From NCBI GenBank assembly GCA_052143535.1, contig JBKQSS010000093.1, forward strand, positions 1 through 64,000: 64,000 bases of DNA. Direction: 5' to 3'. Source of the stretch: JADGRA01 sp052143535. GTDB taxonomy: Bacteria > Myxococcota > Myxococcia > Myxococcales > Myxococcaceae. Below are positions 26,511 through 36,177 of this stretch, one piece after another. The notes under the pieces are model-generated. The model was not told the DNA's origin and searched no databases. It worked only from the letters and a program-made list of their open reading frames with translations. Position numbers and translations under genes: made by a program. Position 1 is the first letter of the stretch. Each line of letters opens with the position of its first letter.

Positions 26511-28172
26511 TCAGTGGTCCCGTGCTTCCGCTGTACTTGAACTCCGACTCGGCGTTCTTGTCGGGGACCGGTCGGCCAGACGCAGGGTCCCGAGCACGGC
26601 GGGACAGGTGGTTGCCAACGAAAAGCGACGAACCAAACGCTGGTCGCCAAGCTGGACGTTCAACAGGTACTCGCCTTTGCTGAGTTCGGTGAAGATGAAT
26701 CCGCCCTTCGGTCCTGTTTCGGCGGACTGGGTAATTCGAGTTCCGACCTGTTGGACCGACAGATGTGCGCCGGACGCAGGCCCCCCGTCAGCGTTCTGGA
26801 CCCGTCCCAGCGCGCTACAGGCCTTGTCCACTTGGATTGTGGTCTCAACGTTCCCGCTGGCTGGCACGTCAACGGCCGCCGTGCCAACGCGGCCGTCATC
26901 AGTCACCACGCGAAGCGAGGTTTTTCCTTTGGGCAAGTCGCCCCTCCTGAACCGGTCGGCGGCGAAGTGGACGGAGGGCCCAGGGTTGAGCTGCCCATCG
27001 AAAGGAAACGTCTGCAGCTTGAATCCGTTGACCGGCGGCTGGCCTGCAACGCGTCCGGAGACCTGTCCGCCCGCGCCCGGGGTGCTGGCCATCACCGAAG
27101 GCTGGACGGCACGCTGAAGAACCTCGACGGCAGCGCCGCCATGACCGGTCGCGGCCCATTCGGCGAGGGCGGCGAGCGCATCCGTCTCCGGCGAACCCGC
27201 CTGGACTTCGGAGCGGGCCTGTCTCACCTGGCTGCCGGTTGGGTCGTCTTCCTCCAACACTACCCAACGACGGTCCGCCAACGTCTCGGTATGGATAGTG
27301 AAAACTCGACTGGCACCCACGAGCTGAGCCACGCGCGACAAACTAGCGGCCTGATGCTCTGCCCCGGACTCGAGACAGGGACCTCCGTCAGCGAAGAGGG
27401 CACCTTCCACGCCAGCCGCGAGCTCGACCGGAGCCACGACCGCAGGGGGCGCCGGAACCTGCACCGTTCGCACAAGGCCTCGGTGCCCAAAGTCGGCCTC
27501 GACGCGGTACTCGCCCGCCGGAAAGCGATGGGACAGCGGGGCGGGGCCGACGGGGCAACCGCCGACGTAGACGACCGTCCCGATGGGGAAGACGGCGACG
27601 TCGAGCCGATTGGTTGGCACCTCGGACTGCTGTGTGCGAATGCCATCCACGAACTTCCGGAAGGTGGGAGGGTAGAGCCCGGTGTCGGGCTGGTAGGACG
27701 GGTCGACGCGGAGGATTGCGACCAGAGCCGCTTCTGCGGCGGACGGTTTTGACGGCAGCTGCGCCTGCGCAAGGAGGGTCAACACCTCTCGTTCCACCTT
27801 CCAGCGCTCCGGTGACGGTGCAATGCGGGTGACGTCGACGGCGAGTGCCTCCAGTTGTGTGACCGCGGTGTCAACCTTGTGGGCGTAGAATTCCCGTCGA
27901 GCAGCGGCCAACGCCCGTGATGCCTCGTCGAGCGTTCGCTCCGAGAGGCCACCGAGGGGCCGGCTGGTTTCAGCCTCCGTCTGGAGGGCCGCACCCAGCT
28001 TGAGTTGAAGAAGCGCTCGAAAGGAACGAGCCGAAATGGCACTGGAAGCGACGTCACAGCGACCCACGGCGATGACGGCGACCCGCCCGGGCTTGGGCGC
28101 CTCGACGCCGGGCGCCGCCCCGGACTGCAGCGGGCACACCAACAGGGCTGCCGTCAACCGGAACCAATGCAC
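26511..28172 (-). CDS. PEGA-domain exported protein with carboxypeptidase-regulatory-like domain
   Basis: Exported protein of 553 residues of a type common in myxobacteria. A short hydrophobic signal segment (LTAALLVCPLQSGAA) precedes a helical N-terminal domain. A PEGA-like domain lies around residues 190-240 (VYVGGCPVGPAPLSHRFPAG, EYRVEADFGHRG). A linker of unknown fold follows, and the C-terminal domain (about 455-525) looks like a carboxypeptidase-regulatory/prealbumin-like sandwich: GRVQNADGGPASGAHLSV and FIFTELSKGEYLLNVQLGDQ. GTG 28172 is used because AAGGAGG sits 7-9 bases before it. A role in surface or cell-wall interaction is inference. It diverges from a barrel gene. Confidence 0.75.
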   Translation of the reverse strand: MHWFRLTAALLVCPLQSGAAPGVEAPKPGRVAVIAVGRCDVASSAISARSFRALLQLKLGAALQTEAETSRPLGGLSERTLDEASRALAAARREFYAHKVDTAVTQLEALAVDVTRIAPSPERWKVEREVLTLLAQAQLPSKPSAAEAALVAILRVDPSYQPDTGLYPPTFRKFVDGIRTQQSEVPTNRLDVAVFPIGTVVYVGGCPVGPAPLSHRFPAGEYRVEADFGHRGLVRTVQVPAPPAVVAPVELAAGVEGALFADGGPCLESGAEHQAASLSRVAQLVGASRVFTIHTETLADRRWVVLEEDDPTGSQVRQARSEVQAGSPETDALAALAEWAATGHGGAAVEVLQRAVQPSVMASTPGAGGQVSGRVAGQPPVNGFKLQTFPFDGQLNPGPSVHFAADRFRRGDLPKGKTSLRVVTDDGRVGTAAVDVPASGNVETTIQVDKACSALGRVQNADGGPASGAHLSVQQVGTRITQSAETGPKGGFIFTELSKGEYLLNVQLGDQRLVRRFSLATTCPAVLGTLRLADRSPTRTPSRSSSTAEARDH

Positions 28173-28308
28173 CAACAGCCCTCCTTGGGGTTGTGGACCC
28201 CCGTAAAGAGCGTACTTCAAGCCCGTGACTCGCGGCCGATGTCATCGCGGAGAAGCTGGCGCAGGCCCCACGCAAGCCGACGCCCGCTGAAGTAAGCTAT
28301 TGACTACA

Positions 28309-28998
28309 GTGCGCTTCCACGCCCCGCGGGGCACACTTTCCCGGTCGAGCATTCTCCTCACCGGGCTTGTGCTCTGCGCGCAGCCTGTGGCTGCGGTAGA
28401 GCAGCCGCTGGAGGCCAAAGGACCAGTCAGCCTCGCCGCTTGGGCCGGCTACCAATTTACGAGCTCCATTTCGACCGGTGGCGGGACCGGGACCATCACC
28501 ATCGACCCAGCGCCGAGCTATGGAGCAGCGCTCGCCCTGGCGGTTGACCCCGAGTTCGAGTTCCAGCTCCTCTGGACTCTGTCCAGCACGGAGGCGCACT
28601 TCATCTCGGCTGCTGGGGTGGGCTCCAGTGGGCAAGACCACCTCAACATCAGCTACTTCCAGGCCGGACTCACCAAGAGCATCCGCTGCGGCGACTTCGA
28701 ATGCTTCGGCGACGTCACTGTCGGCGCCGTCCTGCTCTCACCTGGTGCCATCCTCCTCGGCGCAGGACAGCGGCTCAATGTTCATGACACCTGGCGTGCC
28801 GCATTCACGTTCGGAGCGGGAATCAGGTTCCACCTCGTTGACCCTTTGGCAGTCGTTCTCCAGGGTCGGTTTCTTGCGCCGGTCTACATCACCAGCGGGG
28901 GCTTCTACTCAGGCAAGGGGGGGTCCACCCTGGTAGTCAATGCAGGTATCCCTTGCGTGGAGGGGGCGTTTTCGCTGGGGCTGGTGCTCGTGCTGTGA
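28309..28998 (+). CDS. Outer-membrane beta-barrel-like protein
   Basis: Exported protein of about 229 residues. A signal segment (SSILLTGLVLCAQPVAA) is followed by glycine-rich amphipathic strands: LAAWAGYQFTSSISTGGGTG, FEFQLLWTLSSTEAHFI, FTFGAGIRFHLVDPLAVVLQ. The end GAFSLGLVLVL has the alternating pattern of a last barrel strand but ends in leucine, not phenylalanine. Two cysteines (CGDFEC) may pair. The start is uncertain: TTG 28300 or GTG 28309, both with weak ribosome binding sites. It diverges from the PEGA-domain gene and converges closely with the DUF885 gene. Confidence 0.65.
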   Translation: MRFHAPRGTLSRSSILLTGLVLCAQPVAAVEQPLEAKGPVSLAAWAGYQFTSSISTGGGTGTITIDPAPSYGAALALAVDPEFEFQLLWTLSSTEAHFISAAGVGSSGQDHLNISYFQAGLTKSIRCGDFECFGDVTVGAVLLSPGAILLGAGQRLNVHDTWRAAFTFGAGIRFHLVDPLAVVLQGRFLAPVYITSGGFYSGKGGSTLVVNAGIPCVEGAFSLGLVLVL

Positions 28999-29012
28999 GG
29001 CCTCCCTTGCGC

Positions 29013-30710
29013 CTAATGGGGACGTGGCCGACCGACGGCGGCGTCTAGTGCGCGAACCTCGTCGTCGAGCCCCAGCACCTCCCACCGCTGGAGGGACAGC
29101 GGCACATTGCCGTTCAGCCAAAGCGCGTCGTTGAAGCGGCGGAGGGAGAAGTTCTCTCCCTGAAGAAGGCGAGCGCCGGCCAGCAGCTTTTCGATTTGGA
29201 GTTTGCCAATTTGGTAGGTAATCGCTTGACCCGGACTCACCGAAAAGGCGGCCGCTTCGGCGTGGCTGGTGCGAGCGTCCATCGGGCCGCGTTGCGCAAG
29301 GTATTCTGCAGCCTGCTCCAGCGTCAGCTCGCCGAGCGCCAGCCTGATGTCGACGTAGACGCGAGCGGCGCGTAGACGGCTCAGGCCCCAAATGAGCTCA
29401 CGGGTGCGCGGGCTGTCGTCGTAGAGGCCAGCCTGCATCATCATTTCCTCGGCATAGAAACCGAGGCCCTCATTCGGTCCAGAGTCATAGTAGTGACGCC
29501 GAATCGGGTCGGGGTGTCTCGCCGAGAGGGCCAACTGGAAATAGTGTCCTGGCACACCCTCGTGCGTGATGATGGGTCGCGGATCCCGTGCAGTGGCCCT
29601 TCCGAAATAGCCGAGCTTCGCTGACGGAGGGTACAACCACCGCACTCCGTCTTGGTTGAGGGTGGAGGGGCCGCTGAACCAATCCTGTTCGCCGAAGTCA
29701 CCCAGTGCGTCGAGATAGTCGGGAATCGGCTGAACGGTGAAATGTCGAACCTCGCTAGGAACAGAAAGAATCCCGCGCTCCTCCAAAAGCCTCCGAATCG
29801 CTAGCTCGTCGTGCCCGTACCGCGCGATTTGTGCTTCAAGCGATGGGAAGTAGGAAAGGGGAGGGAGCCCGACGTTGTGCTGGATTTCCAAGGCCTCGGC
29901 GGCGACCGAGCGCTCCCACTCCTGTTGTGCCATCGCCAGCATTTGCTCGGGTGAGTACGGGATGAGCGCAACTTTCTTGAGAAAAAAGACATACGCATCT
30001 CGGCCGACGCTCGCGCTCCCTTGCATCGCAGGGGCATGCTCTGTGAGCCAAGCGCGATATGCCTCCAGTGCCTCTTCGGCTGCGCGGATTCCATCCGAGA
30101 ACTCGCTCCGGCTCGCCGCCTGCGGCCAGAGCGGCAGGACGCCCGCCTCCACCCGCCGTAACTTCCCTCGAATGTCCCTGAGCTCACCCAGCGCGAGCTG
30201 GGCAAAGAGCTGAACGCCGCTGCCCAGGTTCTCCTCGGCATTCTTCAGCACTGCGGGGATGTTGAGCAGGCGCAAGAGAAGTTCGCGCCCGCGTGCAGCG
30301 TCGATGGGAGGAGGCTCGTCCAACAGCTCCATCAGGGGGGTCAGCGCCTGCTCGAGGTAGAAGGTCGGGTCGCGCTCCCACCGACGGTTGACATCCAGCT
30401 CCCAATGCACGCGGGCGAGCGTCGAGCGGATCAGCCGCACGTCAACGCGCCTGGCAATGGGCCAGCTCGACTCTTTTGCAGTGGCGATGGCTAGGCAGTC
30501 GGCCAGAGCCGCGAGCTCTTCGCGCTGCCGCTGGACGCTCGCCTTGGACCAGGACCGCACGAGGCCTGGCGGACGCTCCAACCGCGGAATGTCGTCCACG
30601 GAGAAGGGCATGGTCCACGCACGAAACTCCCAGACGCGCGTGGCCATCTCGTCGAAGGCGGGACAGCTGGCAGGAGCGGCTGCAAACATCAGCAGCGAGA
30701 GCGCAATCAA
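29013..30710 (-). CDS. DUF885 family secreted metallopeptidase-like protein
   Basis: Putative zinc peptidase of about 565 residues. The active-site motif THEGVPGHYFQLAL and the downstream ANEGL-like SGPNEGLGFYAEEMM are diagnostic of DUF885, a thermolysin/M3-like helical fold; SPGQAITYQIGK near the C-terminus is also conserved. I start at TTG 30710: it overlaps the stop of the upstream S9 peptidase as TTGA, has GGAG 6 bases before it, and leads directly into a hydrophobic signal (LIALSLLMFAAAPASC). ATG 30752 would overlap the S9 gene by 46 bases. Coupling with S9 suggests stepwise peptide digestion outside the cytoplasm. Confidence 0.88.
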   Translation of the reverse strand: MIALSLLMFAAAPASCPAFDEMATRVWEFRAWTMPFSVDDIPRLERPPGLVRSWSKASVQRQREELAALADCLAIATAKESSWPIARRVDVRLIRSTLARVHWELDVNRRWERDPTFYLEQALTPLMELLDEPPPIDAARGRELLLRLLNIPAVLKNAEENLGSGVQLFAQLALGELRDIRGKLRRVEAGVLPLWPQAASRSEFSDGIRAAEEALEAYRAWLTEHAPAMQGSASVGRDAYVFFLKKVALIPYSPEQMLAMAQQEWERSVAAEALEIQHNVGLPPLSYFPSLEAQIARYGHDELAIRRLLEERGILSVPSEVRHFTVQPIPDYLDALGDFGEQDWFSGPSTLNQDGVRWLYPPSAKLGYFGRATARDPRPIITHEGVPGHYFQLALSARHPDPIRRHYYDSGPNEGLGFYAEEMMMQAGLYDDSPRTRELIWGLSRLRAARVYVDIRLALGELTLEQAAEYLAQRGPMDARTSHAEAAAFSVSPGQAITYQIGKLQIEKLLAGARLLQGENFSLRRFNDALWLNGNVPLSLQRWEVLGLDDEVRALDAAVGRPRPH

Positions 30711-32893
30711 TTCCGGCTCCCAGTGGCTGGTCGGGCGCCCGGGCCAAGCCAACGGTCGAAGTGCGCAATCAGCCTCCCGAAGAGGTAAATGGCATCGTCC
30801 GGTCGGGCCGCCCAGGCGTGGGTCGCCGTGGGAGAGAAAGCGAAATCGAAGTCCTTGTGCTGACGGATGAGTTCCTCAGTCAGCATGACCGACGTCTGGA
30901 AAGGGACCACGTCGTCGGCCATCCCATGGATGATGAGTAGGTGGTCGCGAAGATTCTTCGCGTAGAGGACCGCCCGGCCCTTGTCAAAGAGCTCGGGGTT
31001 CGTCTCGGGGGTTCGCGAGTGCGCCACGTCGTCGCTACCGAAGTAGTGTGGGTCCGTGGCCGGGGCGGCCGCAACGCCTGCCGCGAATAGGCCAGGCTCC
31101 TTGAAAAGCGCAAAGATGGTGATGAGCCCGCCGTAGCTGCTTCCGAAGATGCCGATGCGCTGCCCGTCGACGTAGGGAAGTGACTTCATGTAGCGGACCG
31201 CGTCTTGGTAGTCGTCGAGGTCCGAGCTTCCCCACTCGGAGAGAAACTTCTCCCGGAAAGCGCGCCCGTAGCCGGTGCTGCCACGCGAGTCGACTTGCAC
31301 CAAAATGTAACCGCGCTGCACTAGCAGCTGCATCAGACCTTCCCAGCGTGCGACCCAGCGATTGCGGACAGTGTTGGAATAGACCGGCCCAAAAATGACC
31401 GGGTAACGTTTGGTGCGGTCCAGGTGGGGCGGCTCGAGAATGCGAGCATGGAGGTCCACCCCAGCAGTGCTGCCCGGGAAGCTGGCGTAGCGCACGTTGG
31501 CCCAAGTGGTGCGGCTGAACTCGGGTGGCGGAGAGTGCGTAATCCGGCGGTCTCCGAGGTAGAGCTCGGTGGGAGTCCGGTCATCGCTGTGCAGGAGCGC
31601 GACTACCTTCCCGTCGGGCGATACAAACGGAGTGTTGGTCCCGGGCAGAGTGCTAATGCGGTCGGCCTTCCCCCCTTGCGCCGGAATCCGCCACACTTGG
31701 CGCTCCTCGGGGCGCGGCTCGGTCGAGACATAGTAGATGACTGGCCAGCCCGACTCGGCAATGGCCGCTCCATCGACGTCGTAGGGCCCGAAGGTCAGCT
31801 GCTTCGGTGGAGTCTCACCCGGTGTCAGCAGGTACAGCCGATAGCGGTCGTCCAAGTCGCCGGTAAGGAGAATTCGCACGCCGTCCGGGTGCCAGGCGCT
31901 GGCCACGTCATTGAAAATGCGCGATTCCCGGTGGTCGGTCCAAACCTCACGCAGGGCCCAGCCCTTTGGGTCGAAGAGCGTGAGAGTTCTATCGACGCAA
32001 TTGTCCGTCTCGCGGTCGATGAGCAACGGTCCCTTCGGTGACCATGCAAAGCCCACGATGTGAGAGCCGGAGGGATTGGGCAGCTCCAGAAGGCGGAACT
32101 CTCGCGTCGACACCTCGAGAATGCCCACCGTGCGAAGCTCATTGACGTCGCCGGGCGAGCCCCGGCGAAGCTCGTTGAGGATGGCATCGGGCGTGAGGTA
32201 GTAGGGGATGGGGAAGCGGCGGACGCTTCGCCGGTCGACGTAGTGCGCGGCGACGAAACTGCTGTCCGCCGACCACGCGTAGGCGGCGCCGTTTTGTCCC
32301 CAGTCGGCGCTGCCGATTTCCACGTCCGGGTGGTAGTAGACGCCCAACGGGATTTTGCCAATCGGCTTCACGCCCACGTGTGTCGCTTGGACCGGCGCCC
32401 CACTGACAAGTGGCATCAGCCAAAGGTCGCCTTCCTGGAGGAAGGCGAGCGTGGTTCCGTCAGGAGACATTGACAGGCCGGACCGCTCGCCGCCTTTCTG
32501 CGCCAGGAGTTGGTCGATGCCGCCGGTTGCGGCAATGCGGCGGATTTCGCCCCCGGCCAGGTAAAGCACCGCGCCGCCTGGCGCCCAGACGAACTCGGAC
32601 ACGCCACCGGCGCCGCCGTCCCCGGCATGCGTCAACCGCCGCGGGGCGCTGCCCTCGCGCTCCACCAGCCAGACGTCGCGTGCCGGCATCGCTTGGTCGT
32701 TCCACAGGAACCCGAGTTGCTGCCCGTCGGGCGACCATTGTGGAGCAGTGGGCGCGGTTCCAAACAGCGACGGGGCTCGAGAGACGATGCGCTCGACGGT
32801 GAGGGGAGGTGCTGCTTGGGCATCCGCTGCCAGCGGGGCGAGCTGCACTCCAAGCGCTGCCAGCCCCAAAAGCGAGGTCAGTCCGAGGTGCAT
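30707..32893 (-). CDS. Exported S9 family prolyl oligopeptidase-like serine peptidase
   Basis: Peptidase of 728 residues related to dipeptidyl peptidase IV and acylaminoacyl peptidases. After a signal peptide (residues 1-25) comes a seven-bladed propeller region with TolB-like repeats (PQWSPDGQQLGFLWN, SMSPDGTTLAFLQ). The C-terminal alpha/beta hydrolase holds the nucleophile Ser586 in GSSYGG, the Asp of MADDVVP (660/661) and His692 in THAW. The start at 32893 coincides with the signal peptide; the frame open to 33109 has no homology. It is followed, with overlap, by the DUF885 peptidase gene and diverges from an amino acid permease gene, which fits peptide scavenging. Confidence 0.93.
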   Translation of the reverse strand: MHLGLTSLLGLAALGVQLAPLAADAQAAPPLTVERIVSRAPSLFGTAPTAPQWSPDGQQLGFLWNDQAMPARDVWLVEREGSAPRRLTHAGDGGAGGVSEFVWAPGGAVLYLAGGEIRRIAATGGIDQLLAQKGGERSGLSMSPDGTTLAFLQEGDLWLMPLVSGAPVQATHVGVKPIGKIPLGVYYHPDVEIGSADWGQNGAAYAWSADSSFVAAHYVDRRSVRRFPIPYYLTPDAILNELRRGSPGDVNELRTVGILEVSTREFRLLELPNPSGSHIVGFAWSPKGPLLIDRETDNCVDRTLTLFDPKGWALREVWTDHRESRIFNDVASAWHPDGVRILLTGDLDDRYRLYLLTPGETPPKQLTFGPYDVDGAAIAESGWPVIYYVSTEPRPEERQVWRIPAQGGKADRISTLPGTNTPFVSPDGKVVALLHSDDRTPTELYLGDRRITHSPPPEFSRTTWANVRYASFPGSTAGVDLHARILEPPHLDRTKRYPVIFGPVYSNTVRNRWVARWEGLMQLLVQRGYILVQVDSRGSTGYGRAFREKFLSEWGSSDLDDYQDAVRYMKSLPYVDGQRIGIFGSSYGGLITIFALFKEPGLFAAGVAAAPATDPHYFGSDDVAHSRTPETNPELFDKGRAVLYAKNLRDHLLIIHGMADDVVPFQTSVMLTEELIRQHKDFDFAFSPTATHAWAARPDDAIYLFGRLIAHFDRWLGPGARPATGSRN

Positions 32894-33011
32894 CGCGAGA
32901 GCTTCTGCTGTGCAGCGGCCCTTGGACAAGTGGAACCGTCGCTCGGCCTCTCTGCGATGCGCGTCACCCAAATGGCTTGCTCGCTCGATCCTCGTTGTGC
33001 AGAGTGAAAGG

Positions 33012-34478
33012 ATGCGTTCCGGCCTCGCGCGAGAGATGGGCTTGGTCGGGCTGACGGCCACCGGCATCGCTTCGATGGTCGGCGCGGCCATCAACGTGAT
33101 TCCCTTCATGATTCAAAGACATGTCGCGGGAATCGGTCCATACGTGCTGGCAGCCTTCCTGGTCGCGGCAGTTCCTGCGGCTCTGGCTGGGCTCGCTTAC
33201 GCTGTCCTCGCGTCGGCGATGCCGCGCGCCGGCGGGAGCTACGTCTACGCGAGCCGTGCGCTGAACCCCTACCTGGGCTTCATCGCCAGCTTCTCGCAGT
33301 GGTTTTCCTTGTGTGTGGCCATCGGAGTGGTGAGCTATTTGCTGGTGCCCTTCCTCCGCGACGTGGCTCTGGCGGCGGGAGCAACCGGTGCCGCGGGTCG
33401 CCTCGAAACCGGGACCGCCCGCCTGGCGATTCCCCTCCTCGTCTTGTGGACGTTCACAATCGTGAACCTGCGCGGCGTCAAAACGTATGAGCGTGTGTTG
33501 GTTCCCCTCCTAGCACTGACCTTTGCGCTCAGCGGGCTGCTCATCGTGGCCGGGTTCTGGTTCGGTCCGGAGGACTACCGCCGCGCCGCTGACCTGCCGC
33601 CCCTTCTCCCCACGGCGGCGGCGGCACCCTCGCTCCGGACTTTCGTCACCGCCGCGGCGCTTCTCTTTTCCAGCTTCATCGGCTTCGACTCGATTGCGCA
33701 GGCGGGAGGGGAGGCGAAGGACCCGGGTCGGACCCTGCCTCTCGCCATCGGTCTGGCCATCGGCATCGTAACCATCTTTTATGCGCTCTTTTCGGCGGCG
33801 GTGTACCACGCCGTTCCGTGGAACCTGGTCCGAGCCGAGGCGCTGCGGCATGACATCTCTGCACCCGGGCTCCTCGGCATTCTCCTCCCAGTGCCGCTGC
33901 GGGTGGCCGTCGTGGCGGGCGCGGCGGTGGCGCTGGCGAAGGACCTGCCGGCAATGCTGCTCGGAGTCTCACGGCTGATGTTTGCGTGGGCCGAGGACGG
34001 CATCTTTCCTCGTGCCGTGGCTGCTGTGCACCCTCGCTTCCGCACCCCCCATCTGGCCATCGTGAGCAGTGCCGCGATGGCCTCCCTGGGCATTCTCGGG
34101 AGTCACCTCGCTGGTGATTTTTTTCTGGGAGTGGACATCCTGGTTACCTCCATGTTGGTCACCTTCCTGTTGATGTGTTGTTCGGTCTTGGCGCTGCCAC
34201 ACCGAAACCCCGCGCTGGCGAGGGAAGTACGCGTGGTGCGAAGCCGGGGGCTGCAAGTCGCTGTGTCCGTGGCTGGCATTGCGCTGCTCGGTGGCCTGCT
34301 GGCGGTCCACACCTTGAAGGACCTAACCGCTCCGGTGTCCGCGTGGTACTTCCGCAGCACCCCAGTGTGGCTCTTGGTGATGGGACTCGGCAGCGTCGTC
34401 TACGCTCGCGAGGTGAGCAATCTCCGACGCCGCGGGGTCAATGTGGAATCCATCTTCGCCACCCTCCCACCCGAATAG
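33012..34478 (+). CDS. APC family amino acid permease
   Basis: Inner-membrane transporter of 488 residues with about 12 helices. It starts with GLVGLTATGIASMVGAAINV, the unwound first helix of APC carriers, then MPRAGGSYVYASRALNPYLG (helix 3 motif) and FSSFIGFDSIAQAGGEAKDPGRTLP (helix 6-7 motif). It presumably imports amino acids by ion symport. Start ATG 33012 gives the standard N-terminus; upstream open frame to 32748 overlaps the divergent S9 gene and is not used. It lies 17 bases before the aldo-keto reductase-RidA fusion gene, so uptake and catabolism are likely co-expressed. Confidence 0.92.
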   Translation: MRSGLAREMGLVGLTATGIASMVGAAINVIPFMIQRHVAGIGPYVLAAFLVAAVPAALAGLAYAVLASAMPRAGGSYVYASRALNPYLGFIASFSQWFSLCVAIGVVSYLLVPFLRDVALAAGATGAAGRLETGTARLAIPLLVLWTFTIVNLRGVKTYERVLVPLLALTFALSGLLIVAGFWFGPEDYRRAADLPPLLPTAAAAPSLRTFVTAAALLFSSFIGFDSIAQAGGEAKDPGRTLPLAIGLAIGIVTIFYALFSAAVYHAVPWNLVRAEALRHDISAPGLLGILLPVPLRVAVVAGAAVALAKDLPAMLLGVSRLMFAWAEDGIFPRAVAAVHPRFRTPHLAIVSSAAMASLGILGSHLAGDFFLGVDILVTSMLVTFLLMCCSVLALPHRNPALAREVRVVRSRGLQVAVSVAGIALLGGLLAVHTLKDLTAPVSAWYFRSTPVWLLVMGLGSVVYAREVSNLRRRGVNVESIFATLPPE

Positions 34479-34495
34479 CTGGTCCGAGAAGAGCC

Positions 34496-35965
34496 ATGAG
34501 CTTCAAAGTCGAGCGACGCGAGCTGGCGCCTGGGCTGACCATCTCCAGGGTCCTCACCGGCTTATGGCAAATCGCCGACATGGAGCGTGATGGTCGAACG
34601 CTCGACCTGGAAGCGACGGCGCGGGCAATGGGTGCCTATGTCGATGCAGGTTTCACCACCTTCGACATGGCTGACCACTATGGCTCCGCCGAGGAGGTGG
34701 CCGGGCATTTCAGCACGAGCCGCGCCGGCCCGGTACCAGGCGTGGAGGCTCCCGGCATTCAGCTCTTCACGAAGTGGGTTCCCAAACCGGGGCCCGTGAC
34801 GCGCGAGATGGTGCGAGCCGCGGTCCAGCGATCGCTCGACCGACTCAAGGCGAGCCGAATCGACCTGATGCAGCTGCACGCTTGGCGCTTTAGCGACCCA
34901 GGCTGGCTTGACTGCCTCTTCTTCCTCCAAGAGCTCCAGGAGGAGGGGATGGTCGCCCACTTGGGTTTGGCCAATTTTGATACGGCGCACCTGCGGGTGG
35001 CGCTGAGCAGCGGCCTTCGAGTGGTGTCTAACCAGGTGTCCTTTTCGCTGATTGACCAGCGCGCGCGCGGTCGAATGGCCGAGTTCTGCCGTGCGCGAGG
35101 GGTTCAGCTGCTCGCCTATGGGACGTTGGCCGGAGGGCTGTTGACAGAGCGGTGGCTCGGCCGTCCGCTGCCTTCGCAGAGCGAGCTTCAGACTTGGTCG
35201 CTGATGAAGTACGGCCGCTTCGTCCAGTCCGCCGGTGGCTGGGACCGACTCCAGCGCCTGTTGCGTGCCGCCCATAGCGTCGCGCAGAAGCACGGTGTTT
35301 CGGTGGCGAACGTGGCGTGCCGAGCGATTCTCGACGAGCCCGCGGTGGCGGGCATCATCATCGGAGCGCGGCTGGGCGAGCGCGCACACATCGAAGACAA
35401 TGCGCGCGTCTTCTCCTTCAGCCTCGATGAGGAGGACAGGCGAGGCCTGGCCGCCGCGCAGTCTGCTCTGCTCGCGATTCCCGGCGACTGCGGCGATGAG
35501 TACCGTCGGCCCCCCTTCCTCACCGCGTCGGGCGACTTGAGCCATCATGTCGACGAATTTCCGCCTCCTTACCAGACGCGCGTTCTGGGCGACCGGACGT
35601 TGTGCCTGAGCGGGACGCCGTGGGAGCCCCTTGCTGGCTACAGCCGGGCAGTGCGCAAGGGACGCCGAATTCATGTGTCGGGCACGACCGCCAGCCACCG
35701 CGAGCGCGCCATCGGTGGGAGTGACCCGGCGGCACAGACCCATTTCGTCATCGACAAGCTGGAGGGTGCGCTCGAGGCCTTGGGCGGCCGTCTCGAAGAT
35801 GTCGTCCGGACGCGCGTCTTCGTGAGGGACGTGGAGTCTTGGGAGCCCGTGGCGCGTGCCCACGGCGAGCGCTTCGGTCACATCCAGCCGGCAAATACTC
35901 TGGTTGAAGCGCGGCTGGTTTCCGCCGACGCACTGGTCGAAATCGAAGCCGACGCCGAGGTGTGA
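34496..35965 (+). CDS. Aldo/keto reductase fused to a RidA (YjgF) family domain
   Basis: Two-domain cytoplasmic protein of 489 residues. Residues 1-335 are an aldo/keto reductase with the catalytic Asp and Tyr in FDMADHYGSAEE, Lys in LFTKWVPK and His in LMQLHAW. Residues about 355-489 are a Rid family domain: HVSGTTASHRERA, LGGRLEDVVRTRVFVRD and the C-terminal VEIEADAEV. At the position of the RidA carboxylate-binding arginine (PAR in RidA) it has PAN (Asn467), as in Rid subgroups thought to lack imine deaminase activity. The start ATG 34496 is 17 bases after the permease gene. A role in detoxifying reactive imines or carbonyls from imported amino acids is inference. Confidence 0.92.
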   Translation: MSFKVERRELAPGLTISRVLTGLWQIADMERDGRTLDLEATARAMGAYVDAGFTTFDMADHYGSAEEVAGHFSTSRAGPVPGVEAPGIQLFTKWVPKPGPVTREMVRAAVQRSLDRLKASRIDLMQLHAWRFSDPGWLDCLFFLQELQEEGMVAHLGLANFDTAHLRVALSSGLRVVSNQVSFSLIDQRARGRMAEFCRARGVQLLAYGTLAGGLLTERWLGRPLPSQSELQTWSLMKYGRFVQSAGGWDRLQRLLRAAHSVAQKHGVSVANVACRAILDEPAVAGIIIGARLGERAHIEDNARVFSFSLDEEDRRGLAAAQSALLAIPGDCGDEYRRPPFLTASGDLSHHVDEFPPPYQTRVLGDRTLCLSGTPWEPLAGYSRAVRKGRRIHVSGTTASHRERAIGGSDPAAQTHFVIDKLEGALEALGGRLEDVVRTRVFVRDVESWEPVARAHGERFGHIQPANTLVEARLVSADALVEIEADAEV

Positions 35966-36177
35966 GCTGCAGCGGGTTCGGTCAGCGCCATCGCTAGCGC
36001 TAAACGCACACGAGCCAGGGGAGGTGGTCCAAAGCCGTCCGGCCCCAAAAACTAGCAGTCGGGCCCCTGCTTCGAGCCGTCGGCACACTCTGCCGTCTCC
36101 CCGTCACAGTGCGGAAGACGGTACAGTCCGCCACCTTTCGGTTGACGTCTCCCCAATCCCCCCCCACAGGAGTTTGC

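Noticed and set aside
34562..36088. 508-codon open frame on the minus strand
   Set aside because: Antisense to the AKR-RidA fusion; composition is that of a shadow frame of GC-rich codons, with no homology or ribosome binding site.
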